DNA of 64,000 nucleotides from an uncultured Eubacteriales bacterium (GCA_900545585.1 UQZR01000008.1:24461-88460); one strand, 5' to 3'; counted from the first letter of the stretch, positions 16,418-24,761 are shown. Translations and numbers: made by a program. The notes: generated by a model from the letters alone, not told the origin.

Positions 16418-18661
16418 TTACCTCCGGTTCTGCGCGGCGTAGTGGTTCATGAGGCAGCCGGTGAGCAGCAGCTCACGCTCCTCCGCGCCGGTGTTTTTCA
16501 GGTACAGGGTCAGGGGCTGCGTCTTTCCGTCATGGACGAGAACGGCGGGGAATTCCCCGTCGCCTCGCGCCACCTTTTCCCGGACAGCGGGGACGAAGAT
16601 GAAATCCCCCGGCACGGCGTTGAAGGGCGCGCCATCCGCCAGCGTGAAGGGCAGCATGCCCCAGTTGACGCAGTTGGAGCGGTAGCGCTTGGTGGCGAAC
16701 TCATAGCAGATGTTGGCGCAGCCGCCCAGCACCCGCTGGCAGGAGGCGGCCTGCTCCCGTGCGGAGCCGTCGCCGGGTTTATTGGCGAAGATGACGGAGC
16801 CGATGTGCATACGGGCCAGAGCGCTCTCCGGCAGGTCCATCGCCGCCAGCACCGCTTGCAGCTCCGGCATCACCGTACCGGCGGCACGCGCCGCCTCCAG
16901 CGCCTGCGTGGCCTTGGCCCGGGGCACATAGTCCGGGTCGCGGCGGGACAGGGCGAACTCCGCCAGCTTCAGGGGATTGGAGCGGTAGGAGGACGTCTCG
17001 CCGGAGGGGATCAGCTCGTCGGTGGTGGTGACCTCGTCCCGCAGGACGGAGGCCACCTGCATGAGAAGGTCGTCGGACAGGGCGGGAATGGCGGGCCACT
17101 CGGCAATATTGGGGCCGTACTTCAAGGGCGCATCCGGCTGCGCCTTACCAAAGCCGAAGTAGACCCGGCGGTCGTACACCGCACGGTCGAACCGGCGCTG
17201 CACCGGCGCGGGCGGCGTGTAGTCCACGTCGGCGGCAGAGGTGAGGACGCCGTGGTTCCGCGCCGTGGCGGCGATGGAGCGGGCGTCCATGAGGATGACG
17301 CCGGCCAGCTGACCATCGGCGGGCTTGGAGCCCTCCCGGTTGGGGAAGTTACGGGTGGTGTGGCGGATGGACAGGCCGTTGTTGGCGGGGACATCCCCCG
17401 CGCCGAAGCAGGGGCCGCAGAAGCAGGGCTTGAACAGTGCGCCGGAGGCCAGTAGGGACTGCTGGACGCCGTTTTCCATCAGCTCCAGATTCACGGGGAC
17501 GGAGGGCGGATATACCGACAGGGAGAAGTAGCCGCTGCCGGTATCGTGACCCGCCAGAATGGCGGCGGCCTCGGCGATGTTGTCGTACATGCCGCCGGCG
17601 CATCCGGCGATGATGCCCTGATCCACCACCAGCTTGCCGTCCGCCAGCTTGTCCGTCAGGTGCAGGCCCGCCTTACCGCCGAACTGGGCGGCGGCCCGCT
17701 TCTCCACCTCCCGCAGGTGGTCGCCGGGATCATGGAGCAGCTCGCGGAGCGTCACCGCCTCGGAGGGGTGGAACGGCAGGGCGGCCATGGGCTCCATGCG
17801 GTCAAGGTCGATGGTGATCATGCCGTCGTAGTACGCGCCGTCCTGCGGGTGCAGGGCGGTGAACGTCTCGGGGCGGCCATGGAGGGCCAGATAGTCCGCC
17901 ACGGCTTCGTCCGTCTCCCAGATGGAGCTGAGGCAGGCGGTCTCCGTGGTCATCACGTCGATGCCGATGCGGTAGTCCATGGGCAGGCGGGACACGGCGG
18001 GGCCGGCGAACTCCAGCACCTTGTTTTTCACGAAGCCGTTTTTGTACACCGCGCCGCACAGGGCGATGGCCACGTCGTGGGGGCCGACGCCGTGGGGCGG
18101 CTCACCGGTGAGCCACACCAGAATGACCTCCGGCGCCGCAATGTCATAGGTGTTTTTCAGCAGCTGCTTGACGATCTCGGGACCGCCCTCCCCCACGCCC
18201 ATGGTACCCAGCGCACCGTAGCGCGTGTGGCTGTCGGAGCCCAGGATCATGCGGCCGCAGCCGCTCATCATCTCCCGGGCGTACTGGTGGATGACGGCCT
18301 GATTGGCGGGGACGTAGTCGCCGCCGTACTTGATGGCAGCGGACAGGCCGAACACGTGGTCGTCCTCGTTGATGGTGCCGCCCACGGCGCACAGGCTGTT
18401 GTGGCAGTTGGTCAGCACGTAGGGCACGGGGAATTCCGTCATGCCGCTGGCCTTGGCGGTCTGGATGACGCCCACGTAGGTGATGTCGTGGGAGATGAGA
18501 CTGTCAAAGGTCAGGTGCAGCAGGCCGTCCCCCGCAGGCTTGTCGTGGCGGCGGAGGATCTGGTAGGCCATGGTCCTGTCACGCAGGGCCGGTGCGGCAG
18601 TTTTGGCGGGCGCCGGCACCCCGTTTTGCAGGGTGACGCCGCCGTGGTGCAGCTGGATCAT
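16418..18661 (-). CDS. Aconitase-family hydratase
   Basis: This protein of about 747 residues belongs to the aconitase superfamily: LGSDSHTRYGALGTMGVGEGG (substrate/cluster domain), then FCGPCFGAGDVPANNG with the Cys-x2-Cys pair of the 4Fe-4S cluster, and a C-terminal swivel domain with RYRSNCVNWGMLPF. A third ligand is probably in the GCAGGMYDN region (IIAGCAGGM). Because it is cotranscribed with icd and faces gltA, citrate-isocitrate isomerisation is the likely role. It differs in layout from AcnA and AcnB and is often simply called hydratase. I use ATG 18661, which has AAAAGGAG 8 nt upstream, instead of the longer frame at 18700. Confidence 0.85.
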   Translation of the reverse strand: MIQLHHGGVTLQNGVPAPAKTAAPALRDRTMAYQILRRHDKPAGDGLLHLTFDSLISHDITYVGVIQTAKASGMTEFPVPYVLTNCHNSLCAVGGTINEDDHVFGLSAAIKYGGDYVPANQAVIHQYAREMMSGCGRMILGSDSHTRYGALGTMGVGEGGPEIVKQLLKNTYDIAAPEVILVWLTGEPPHGVGPHDVAIALCGAVYKNGFVKNKVLEFAGPAVSRLPMDYRIGIDVMTTETACLSSIWETDEAVADYLALHGRPETFTALHPQDGAYYDGMITIDLDRMEPMAALPFHPSEAVTLRELLHDPGDHLREVEKRAAAQFGGKAGLHLTDKLADGKLVVDQGIIAGCAGGMYDNIAEAAAILAGHDTGSGYFSLSVYPPSVPVNLELMENGVQQSLLASGALFKPCFCGPCFGAGDVPANNGLSIRHTTRNFPNREGSKPADGQLAGVILMDARSIAATARNHGVLTSAADVDYTPPAPVQRRFDRAVYDRRVYFGFGKAQPDAPLKYGPNIAEWPAIPALSDDLLMQVASVLRDEVTTTDELIPSGETSSYRSNPLKLAEFALSRRDPDYVPRAKATQALEAARAAGTVMPELQAVLAAMDLPESALARMHIGSVIFANKPGDGSAREQAASCQRVLGGCANICYEFATKRYRSNCVNWGMLPFTLADGAPFNAVPGDFIFVPAVREKVARGDGEFPAVLVHDGKTQPLTLYLKNTGAEERELLLTGCLMNHYAAQNRR

Positions 18662-18713
18662 ATGGTCACGCTCCTTTTCGGAGAATTTTTGACGTATCAT
18701 TTTTGATGGGTAT

Positions 18714-18741
18714 AGTATAGCAGATAATTTTGCGTGTGCAA
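18714..18741 (-). promoter_or_regulatory. Promoter of the hydratase-icd operon
   Basis: On the minus strand TTGCAC (18741-18736) and TATACT (18719-18714) have a 16-nt spacer. It is divergent from the gltA promoter about 115 nt away, so a shared regulator could act on both. Confidence 0.6.
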
Positions 18742-18855
18742 GTCCTAAAATGAAAGTTAAAAAATTAATTATTGCATTTCATGTGTCGTGCCCCCTGATT
18801 TTCCCCTGTTTTTAAGAAATTTTTCCGTCATTTATGAATTTCGCGTATTTTCATC

Positions 18856-18884
18856 TTGCAAAACACAAATGGGCGCGTTATAAT
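18856..18884 (+). promoter_or_regulatory. Promoter of citrate synthase
   Basis: TTGCAA (18856-18861) and TATAAT (18879-18884) have a 17-nt spacer, 51 nt before the start codon. Confidence 0.7.
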
Positions 18885-18935
18885 CGCCCCAACAGGATGA
18901 AAGCCTGCGGACGCCGCGGGAGAAAGGAAAGCATT

Positions 18936-20315
18936 ATGGTTGAGAAGGATACCGGTATTCTGGAGCGCTACACAGAACCGCTGAGCCGCCGCATTCAGGA
19001 GGAGTATGCCATCGGCCCCCAGTTCTATCAGGGTGAGGTCAAAAAGGGTCTGCGCAACAGCGACGGCACCGGCGTGCTGGTGGGCGTCACCAAGGTAGGC
19101 AGCGTGCAGGGCTACCTGCTGCAGGACGGACAGCGCATCCCTACCCCGGGCCGCCTGTACTACCGCGGCATCGAGCTTACCGACATCGTGGAGGCCCACC
19201 GCAGAGCCGGCACCTTCGGCTATGAGGAGGTGGCGTACCTGCTGGTGATGGGCTACCTGCCCACGGAGGCCGAGCTGAAGCGGTTCAAGGACATCATGAG
19301 CCAGGCCCGCAAGCTGCCGGAGGGCTTCACCGAGGGCATGATCATGCGGCACCCCAGCGGCAACATGATGAACGAGCTGGCCCGCAGCGTGCTGAGCCTG
19401 TACTCCTACGATGCCAGCGCCGACGACACCTCCATCGAGAACCTGCTCCTGCAGTCGGTAAAGCTCATCGGCTGCTTCCCCTCCATCGTGGCCAACTCCT
19501 ACGCGGTGAAGCGCCACTATTTCCAGGGGGACTCCCTGCACATCCATTTCCCCGTGGCGGAGCTGTCCACGGCGGAGAACTTCCTGCGGATGATCCGGCC
19601 CGATACCAACTACACCGAGGAGGAGGCCCACCTGCTGGATATGATGCTGATGGTCCACGCGGAGCACGGCGGCGGCAACAACTCCACCTTCGTCTGCCGC
19701 GCCATGTCCTCCAGCGGCACGGATACGTACAGCGCCATCGCCGGAGCCGTAGGCTCCCTGAAGGGCCCGCTCCACGGCGGCGCCAACGCCAAGGTCATGG
19801 AGATGTTCCGCTATGTCAAGGAGAATGTGGACCCCCACGACGACGGCTCCATCCGCGACTATCTGGTGAAGCTGCTGGACAAGGAGGCCGGCGACAGATC
19901 CGGCAAGCTGTACGGTCTGGGCCACGCGGTGTATACCATGTCCGACCCCCGCGCCGTGCTGCTGAAGAAATACGCCCAGCACATGGCGGAGATCAAGGGC
20001 TACGCCGAGGACTTCGCCCTTCTGCAGAAGGTGGAGGAGCTGGGCATCCCGCTGGTGCAGGAGCGCCGCGGTGACAACACCCCCATGTGCGCCAACGTGG
20101 ACATGTACTCCGGCCTGGTGTACACCATGCTGGGCATTCCTCAGGACGTGTTCACGCCGCTGTTCGCCTCCGCCCGTATCGCGGGCTGGTGCGCCAACCG
20201 CATGGAGGAGCTCATCACCTGCCACCGCATCATGCGTCCGGCGTACCGCGCCGTCACCACCCACGGCCACTACATCCCCATGGCGGAGCGTCAGTCCCAC
20301 CACGAGGCCGAATAA
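18936..20315 (+). CDS. gltA: Citrate synthase
   Basis: The enzyme condenses acetyl-CoA with oxaloacetate to citrate. I use the ATG at 18936 (459 residues) because AGAAAGGAAAG lies just upstream; the frame is open further up but crosses the promoter. Catalytic elements are HAEHGGGNNST (about residue 238), GPLHGGANAKVM (about 279), GLGHAVYT and NVDMYSGLVY, with CoA-binding RIAGWCANRMEE near the end. The N-terminal extension of about 60 residues is typical of clostridial citrate synthases. It is divergent from the hydratase-icd operon and completes the oxidative half-cycle to 2-oxoglutarate. Confidence 0.95.
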   Translation: MVEKDTGILERYTEPLSRRIQEEYAIGPQFYQGEVKKGLRNSDGTGVLVGVTKVGSVQGYLLQDGQRIPTPGRLYYRGIELTDIVEAHRRAGTFGYEEVAYLLVMGYLPTEAELKRFKDIMSQARKLPEGFTEGMIMRHPSGNMMNELARSVLSLYSYDASADDTSIENLLLQSVKLIGCFPSIVANSYAVKRHYFQGDSLHIHFPVAELSTAENFLRMIRPDTNYTEEEAHLLDMMLMVHAEHGGGNNSTFVCRAMSSSGTDTYSAIAGAVGSLKGPLHGGANAKVMEMFRYVKENVDPHDDGSIRDYLVKLLDKEAGDRSGKLYGLGHAVYTMSDPRAVLLKKYAQHMAEIKGYAEDFALLQKVEELGIPLVQERRGDNTPMCANVDMYSGLVYTMLGIPQDVFTPLFASARIAGWCANRMEELITCHRIMRPAYRAVTTHGHYIPMAERQSHHEAE

Positions 20316-20320
20316 AGCGC

Positions 20321-20356
20321 AAAACACTCCCGACCATCGGTCGGGAGTGTTTTTTT
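20321..20356. terminator. Terminator between gltA and proA
   Basis: ACACTCCCGACC and GGTCGGGAGTGT pair around ATC with T7 after. A-rich flank on the other side lets it work for proA as well; its end touches the proA stop. Confidence 0.9.
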
Positions 20357-21612
20357 CATCGGATCTGTCCGTCGCCGGTGACGACATATTTATAGGTACT
20401 GAGCTCGTCCAGTCCCATGGGGCCGCGGGCGTGGAGCTTCTGGGTGGAGATGCCCATCTCACAGCCCAGACCGAACTCTCCGCCGTCGGTGAAGCGGGTG
20501 GAGACGTTGACGTACACGGCGGCACTGTCCACCTGAAGGGTGAAGCGGGCCGCGGCGGCGGCGTCCTCCGTGACGATGCAGTCGCTGTGATGGGTGGAGT
20601 GGGCGGCGATGTGGGCGATAGCATCGTCCAGACTGTCCACCACGGCCACGGCCAGAATGTAGTTCAGGAACTCGGTGTCGAAGTCGGTCTCCGATGCGGG
20701 CGTGCCGCTGATGATGGCGGCGGCGCGGCGGTCCAGCCGCAGCTCCACCGGCGGCTGTCCTGCGGCGATGCGGTCGGCCACCAGTGCCTTGTGCAGCATG
20801 GGCAGGAGCTTCTCCGCAACGGCGCTGTGGACCAGGCACACCTCCTCGGCGTTGCACACAGAGGGCCGGCTGGTCTTGGCGTTGGTGATGATACGCACGG
20901 CCTTGTCCAGATCGGCAGCGGCGTCCACATAGACGTGGCAGATGCCGGTGCCCGTCTCGATGCAGGGCACGGCGGCGTTCTCCACGCAGGCGCGGATGAG
21001 TCCCGCGCCGCCGCGGGGGATCAGCAGATCCACCAGCCCCCGGGCCTGCATGATATCGTTGGCGCTCTGGTGGGTGGTATCCTCCACGATGTTCACGATG
21101 TCGGCATCGCCTCCGGCGGCGGTGATGCCCGCCTTCAGCGCCGCCACGACGGCGCGGCAGGAGCGGTACGCCTCCTTCCCGCTTCGGAGCATACAGACGT
21201 TGCCGCTCTTGACAGCCAGTGCCGCGGCGTCTGAGGTGACGTTGGGGCGGCTCTCGTAGATGATGGCCACCAGACCCAGAGGCACCTGCACCTTGGTGAT
21301 GGTCATGCCGTTGGGGCGGGTAAACTGCGCCAGCGTGCGCCCGGTGTGATCCGGCAGCGCCGCGGCGGCGCGGACGCCGTCGGCCATAGCGCGGATGCGG
21401 CCCTCGTCCAGCCGCAGGCGGTCCAGCATCACGGCGGAAATGTGCCCCTCCGCGTCCGCCATGTCCTGCGCGTTGGCGGCCAGAATGGCGGGGGTGCTCT
21501 CCTCCAGCGCATCGGCCATAGCCAACAGCAGCCGGTTTTTCTCCTCCGCAGGCGCGGCGCTCAGCGCCGGCCACGCGGCCTTTGTCTTTTGCAGAAGCTC
21601 GATCGTGGTCAT
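20356..21612 (-). CDS. proA: Glutamate-5-semialdehyde dehydrogenase (gamma-glutamyl phosphate reductase)
   Basis: ProA reduces gamma-glutamyl phosphate to glutamate semialdehyde with NADPH, the second step of proline synthesis. The 418-residue length is standard. The catalytic Cys lies in SRPSVCNAEEVCLVHS (about residue 248), and the signature near the C-terminus is HHSDCIVTED with FGLGCEMGISTQKLHARGPMGL. The start overlaps the proB stop as ATGA, so proB and proA are translationally coupled. With gltA, hydratase and icd next door, the region collects the steps that lead into glutamate-derived proline, although the glutamate-forming enzyme is not here. Confidence 0.96.
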   Translation of the reverse strand: MTTIELLQKTKAAWPALSAAPAEEKNRLLLAMADALEESTPAILAANAQDMADAEGHISAVMLDRLRLDEGRIRAMADGVRAAAALPDHTGRTLAQFTRPNGMTITKVQVPLGLVAIIYESRPNVTSDAAALAVKSGNVCMLRSGKEAYRSCRAVVAALKAGITAAGGDADIVNIVEDTTHQSANDIMQARGLVDLLIPRGGAGLIRACVENAAVPCIETGTGICHVYVDAAADLDKAVRIITNAKTSRPSVCNAEEVCLVHSAVAEKLLPMLHKALVADRIAAGQPPVELRLDRRAAAIISGTPASETDFDTEFLNYILAVAVVDSLDDAIAHIAAHSTHHSDCIVTEDAAAAARFTLQVDSAAVYVNVSTRFTDGGEFGLGCEMGISTQKLHARGPMGLDELSTYKYVVTGDGQIR

Positions 21613-22397
21613 ACAGCAGCCCTTCCTGTTAAAAATCTGGTGCCCGCAGGGCGGCCCGCGGCGATGTCATACAGCACCTCCGGCTTGCTGCCGTTGGCGA
21701 TGACCATCTCGCAGCCCGCCTCCGTGGCGATGGCGGCGGCCCGCAGCTTGGTGATCATGCCGCCGGTGCCCAAGCCGGTGCTGCTGTCCTCCGCCAGGGT
21801 GAACAGCTCGTCGTCCACCCGCTCCACCGTGGGGATCAGGCGGGCATCGGGATGGCGGCGGGGATCCTTGTCGTACAGCCCGTCGATGTCCGACAGCAGC
21901 ACCAGCAGGTCCGCGCCGATGGCGGCGGCCACGATGGCCGACAGGCTGTCGTTCTCGCCGATGGTGTTCTCCACGCCGATCTCGTCGGTGGCCACGGCGT
22001 CGTTCTCGTTGATGATAGGCAGCGCACCCAGTTCCAGCAGGCGGGACAGCGTGTTGCGGACGTTGCGGCTGCGCTGCTCGCTTTTGATGTCCTCGCCGGT
22101 CAGCAGCAGTTGGGCTACGGTGTGGCTGTACTCCGTGAACTGCTTGTCGTAGGTATACATCAGCTCGCACTGGCCCACGGCGGCAGCCGCCTGCTTGCTG
22201 GGCATGTCCGCCGGACGGCCCGGGAGATTCAGCTTCCCCACGCCCATGCCGATGGCGCCGGAGGACACCAGAATGATCTCATGCCCCGCATTTTTCAGAT
22301 CGCTCAGCACCCTGCACAGCCGCTCCATCCGCTGGATGTTCAGCCGCCCCGTGGCGTGCGCCAGCGTGGAGGTCCCCACTTTTACAACGATACGCAT
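21609..22397 (-). CDS. proB: Glutamate 5-kinase, catalytic domain only
   Basis: ProB phosphorylates glutamate, the first and feedback-controlled step of proline synthesis. The start is set at 22397 (MRIVVKVGTSTL, 262 residues) with GGAAGGGGG upstream. The amino-acid kinase motifs are complete: VKVGTSTL, LVSSGAIGMGVGKL, NENDAVA, LLSDIDGLYDKDPR and GTGGMITKLRAA. The sequence ends right after the kinase domain, so the C-terminal PUA domain found in E. coli and B. subtilis ProB (about 365 residues) is absent. Short forms occur in some bacteria. It is the first gene of proBA and has its own promoter. Confidence 0.95.
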   Translation of the reverse strand: MRIVVKVGTSTLAHATGRLNIQRMERLCRVLSDLKNAGHEIILVSSGAIGMGVGKLNLPGRPADMPSKQAAAAVGQCELMYTYDKQFTEYSHTVAQLLLTGEDIKSEQRSRNVRNTLSRLLELGALPIINENDAVATDEIGVENTIGENDSLSAIVAAAIGADLLVLLSDIDGLYDKDPRRHPDARLIPTVERVDDELFTLAEDSSTGLGTGGMITKLRAAAIATEAGCEMVIANGSKPEVLYDIAAGRPAGTRFLTGRAAV

Positions 22398-22440
22398 ACC
22401 GCTGCCCCCTTCCGGCCCCTGCGGGCCTGTGTTTTTGCAC

Positions 22441-22469
22441 ATTATATTTCATCGACCTGCAAAATGCAA
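22441..22469 (-). promoter_or_regulatory. Promoter of proBA
   Basis: On the minus strand TTGCAT (22469-22464) and TATAAT (22446-22441) have a 17-nt spacer, about 45 nt from the start codon. Confidence 0.7.
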
Positions 22470-22501
22470 GAGACTCTATTTCAGGAAAGCAAAAATATGT
22501 C

Positions 22502-22530
22502 TTGCATTCTGCGGGAAAGTCTGGTATGAT
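22502..22530 (+). promoter_or_regulatory. Promoter of the DUF2325 gene
   Basis: TTGCAT (22502-22507) and TATGAT (22525-22530) have a 17-nt spacer. An inverted repeat lies at the expected transcription start. Confidence 0.65.
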
Positions 22531-22537
22531 GGGTGAG

Positions 22538-22553
22538 GTTAGAGTAGTCTAAC
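22538..22553. promoter_or_regulatory. Operator-like inverted repeat at the DUF2325 promoter
   Basis: GTTAGA-GTAG-TCTAAC is a perfect 6-bp inverted repeat just after the -10 box, where a bound repressor would block initiation. The half-site GGTTAGA resembles DtxR/MntR-type metal-repressor half-sites, but this is only a resemblance. Confidence 0.5.
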
Positions 22554-22582
22554 TGAATTTCAAATTGAAGGAGGCGGCGTGT

Positions 22583-22873
22583 ATGAGCGTTGTCATATTG
22601 GGTGGAAATGAGTGCATGGAGCGCCGCTATAAGGAGCTTTGCGGCGCGTACCAGTGTCAGGCCAAGGTGCTGACCAAGCCCTCCGGCGGGCTGAAGAACA
22701 AGCTGGGACGGCCGGACCTGATGATCTTTTTCACCAATACCATGTCCCACAAGCTGGTGCAGGGCGCCCTCAGTGAGCTGAAGGGCAGCAGCACCATCAT
22801 CGAGAGATGCCATACCAGCTCCCTGTCGGCGCTGCGGGGCATCCTGGAGAAATACGCGGCGCAGGAGGCATGA
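22583..22873 (+). CDS. DUF2325 domain-containing protein
   Basis: This small 96-residue protein is a single DUF2325 domain: it starts MSVVILGGNECMERRY, has a central LGRPDLMIFFTNTMSHKLV and ends with a Ser/Thr- and Cys-containing segment around ERCHTSSLSAL. The Rossmann-like beginning VVILGGNE and conserved Cys/His suggest nucleotide or metal binding, but no function is established. ATG 22583 has AAGGAGG at good spacing and is preferred over the ATG at 22565. It is a single-gene unit with its own promoter, operator-like repeat and terminator, which points to regulated expression. Confidence 0.8.
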   Translation: MSVVILGGNECMERRYKELCGAYQCQAKVLTKPSGGLKNKLGRPDLMIFFTNTMSHKLVQGALSELKGSSTIIERCHTSSLSALRGILEKYAAQEA

Positions 22874-22890
22874 GCCGCCTGTGCAAAACG

Positions 22891-22929
22891 ACACTGCGGA
22901 GGTTTTCCCCTCCGCGGTGTTGCTTTTTG
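22891..22929 (+). terminator. Terminator after the DUF2325 gene
   Basis: ACAC-GCGGAGG and CCTCCGC-GTGT pair with one internal mismatch and are followed by TGCTTTTTG. It abuts the next promoter. Confidence 0.65.
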
Positions 22930-22947
22930 CGGGGAATGTGCTATAAT
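22920..22947 (+). promoter_or_regulatory. Promoter of the flavodoxin-like reductase gene
   Basis: TTGCTT (22920-22925) and TATAAT (22942-22947) with a 16-nt spacer, about 30 nt before the start codon. Confidence 0.6.
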
Positions 22948-22977
22948 GGCCGCGAAATTATCCAAGGAGGTGCGGTA

Positions 22978-23598
22978 ATGAAGGCATTACTCATCAACGG
23001 CAGCCCCCATCCCAAGGGCTGCGCCTACACGGCGCTGGAGGAGCTGGCCCGCACGCTGGAGGCCGAGGGCATCGAAACCGAGATCGTGCAGGCCGGCGGC
23101 AGAGTCGTCTGCGGCTGTACCGGCTGCGGCGCCTGCCGCAAGCTGGGAAAGTGCGTGTACGACGATGCGGTGAACGAGACGTCTCCCAAGCTGCTGGAGG
23201 CGGACGCGCTGGTCATCGGCGCGCCGGTACACTATGCCTCCCCCGCCGGGGACGCCATCTCCTTTATGGACCGGCTGTTTTACAGCGCCGGTATCCGGAA
23301 CCTGACCATGAAGGTGGGCGCGGCGGTGGTGTCCTGCCGCCGCGGCGGCAACACCTCCAGCTTCGACGTGCTGAACAAGTACTTCACCATCTCCGGCATG
23401 CCCATCGCCAGCAGCCAGTACTGGAACATGGTGTACGGCAATACACCGGAGGAGGTGCGCCAGGACAGGGAGGGCCTCCAGACCATGCGGACGCTGGGAC
23501 GGAACATGGCGTTCCTCATGAAGGCCATCCAGCTGGGCAGGGCCCAGTACGGCCTGCCCCAGCCGGAGCCTCCCCAGGTCACCAGCTTCCACCACTGA
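22978..23598 (+). CDS. Flavodoxin-fold NAD(P)H-dependent FMN reductase
   Basis: This 206-residue protein has the flavodoxin-like fold of the iron-sulfur flavoprotein / NADPH:FMN reductase group. Features are the phosphate-binding start LLINGSPHPKGCAYTAL, the cysteine pattern CGCTGCGACRKLGKC (about residues 42-56) and FMN-binding GAPVHYASPAGDAISFMDR. The clustered cysteines resemble those that hold a 4Fe-4S cluster in archaeal and clostridial iron-sulfur flavoproteins, so an electron-transfer role is plausible. Start 22978 has AAGGAGG upstream. Its own promoter precedes it and another promoter follows, so it is probably monocistronic. Confidence 0.85.
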   Translation: MKALLINGSPHPKGCAYTALEELARTLEAEGIETEIVQAGGRVVCGCTGCGACRKLGKCVYDDAVNETSPKLLEADALVIGAPVHYASPAGDAISFMDRLFYSAGIRNLTMKVGAAVVSCRRGGNTSSFDVLNKYFTISGMPIASSQYWNMVYGNTPEEVRQDREGLQTMRTLGRNMAFLMKAIQLGRAQYGLPQPEPPQVTSFHH

Positions 23599-23611
23599 GA
23601 AAAACTCGGAG

Positions 23612-23639
23612 TTGCTTTTTCCCGCCGTCGGAGTACAAT
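23612..23639 (+). promoter_or_regulatory. Promoter of the FMN hydroxyacid dehydrogenase gene
   Basis: TTGCTT (23612-23617) and TACAAT (23634-23639) with a 16-nt spacer. Confidence 0.55.
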
Positions 23640-23676
23640 GGCGGTACTACACATTTGAAACCGGAGGTACACTTTC

Positions 23677-24696
23677 ATGACATATCAGGAGATCCTGAAC
23701 AACGCCCGCACCTGTATGGGTCCTTACTGCAAGTCCTGTCCCACCTGCAACGGCATGGCCTGCAAAAATACCATCCCCGGCCCCGGAGCCAAGGGCATCG
23801 GCACCGGCTTCATCCGCAACTATCAGAAGTGGCAGGAGCTGTGCGTCAACATGGACACCATCTGTGAGAACAAGCCCGTGGACACGTCCTACGATTTCTT
23901 CGGCAAGAAGGTCGTGCTGCCGGTGTTCGCCGCGCCGGTGGGCGCCATGCAGCTGCACTACGGCGACAAGTATGACGATCTGACGTATAACGACATTCTG
24001 GTGACCGCCTGCGCCGCCGCAGGTATCGCCGCCTTCACCGGCGACGGCATCAATCCCGCCGTCATGGAGGGCGCGGCCGAGGCCCTGAAGAAAAACAACG
24101 GCTGCGGCGTGCCCACGGTAAAGCCCTGGAATATGGCGCTGGTGGAGGAAAAAATGGCGCTGGCCAAGGCCGCCGATCCCATCGCCATCGCCATGGACAT
24201 CGACGCGGCGGGCCTGCCGTTCCTGAAAAACATGACGCCTCCCGCCGGCAGCAAGACCGTGGACGAGCTGCGGCAGATCGCGGAGCTGGCCGGTAAGCCT
24301 TTCATTCTCAAGGGCATCATGACGGTAAACGGCGCGAAAAAGGCATTGGAGGCCGGCGCCAGCGGCATCGTGGTCAGCAACCACGGCGGCCGTGTGCTGG
24401 ACCAGTGCCCCGCCACGGCGGAGGTGCTGCCCGCCATCGCAGACGCTGTGGGCGGCAAAATGACCATTCTGGTGGACGGCGGCATCCGCTCCGGCATGGA
24501 CGTGTTCAAGGCGCTGGCGCTGGGTGCGGACGCGGTCCTCATCGGCCGTCCCTTCGTGAACATGGTGTACGGCGGCGGCTTCGAGGGCGTGCAGGTCTAC
24601 GTGGACAAGCTGAAGGCCGAGCTGGCCGACACCATGGCCATGTGCGGCGCTCACTGTCTGGCGGATATCAAGCGCTCCATGCTCTACGGCTATTGA
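23677..24696 (+). CDS. FMN-dependent alpha-hydroxyacid dehydrogenase family protein with Cys-rich N-terminus
   Basis: This 339-residue protein is a TIM-barrel FMN enzyme of the lactate oxidase / glycolate oxidase family. Conserved features are LPVFAAPVGAMQL, the flavin-binding Lys in FILKGIMT, the catalytic His and Arg in VVSNHGGRVLDQCPAT, and the phosphate site LVDGGIRSGMDVFKALALGADAVLIGRPF split over the C-terminal half. Because the host looks anaerobic, a dehydrogenase is more likely than an oxidase. Unusually, the first 30 residues hold five cysteines (positions 13, 18, 21, 24, 29; CMGPYCKSCPTCNGMAC), a spacing that could hold a metal or Fe-S cluster and give a path for electrons. The substrate is unknown. 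Confidence 0.85.
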   Translation: MTYQEILNNARTCMGPYCKSCPTCNGMACKNTIPGPGAKGIGTGFIRNYQKWQELCVNMDTICENKPVDTSYDFFGKKVVLPVFAAPVGAMQLHYGDKYDDLTYNDILVTACAAAGIAAFTGDGINPAVMEGAAEALKKNNGCGVPTVKPWNMALVEEKMALAKAADPIAIAMDIDAAGLPFLKNMTPPAGSKTVDELRQIAELAGKPFILKGIMTVNGAKKALEAGASGIVVSNHGGRVLDQCPATAEVLPAIADAVGGKMTILVDGGIRSGMDVFKALALGADAVLIGRPFVNMVYGGGFEGVQVYVDKLKAELADTMAMCGAHCLADIKRSMLYGY

Positions 24697-24714
24697 GCCG
24701 GCACAACAACGATG

Positions 24715-24745
24715 AAGGACGGGAGCCTGCGGCCCCCGTCCTTTC
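24715..24745 (+). terminator. Weak terminator before the MATE gene
   Basis: AAGGACGGG and CCCGTCCTT pair around an 11-nt loop and are followed by only a short T-poor tail (TCCTGAC), so partial read-through into the MATE gene is likely. Confidence 0.45.
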
Positions 24746-24761
24746 CTGACGAGGAGTTTTT

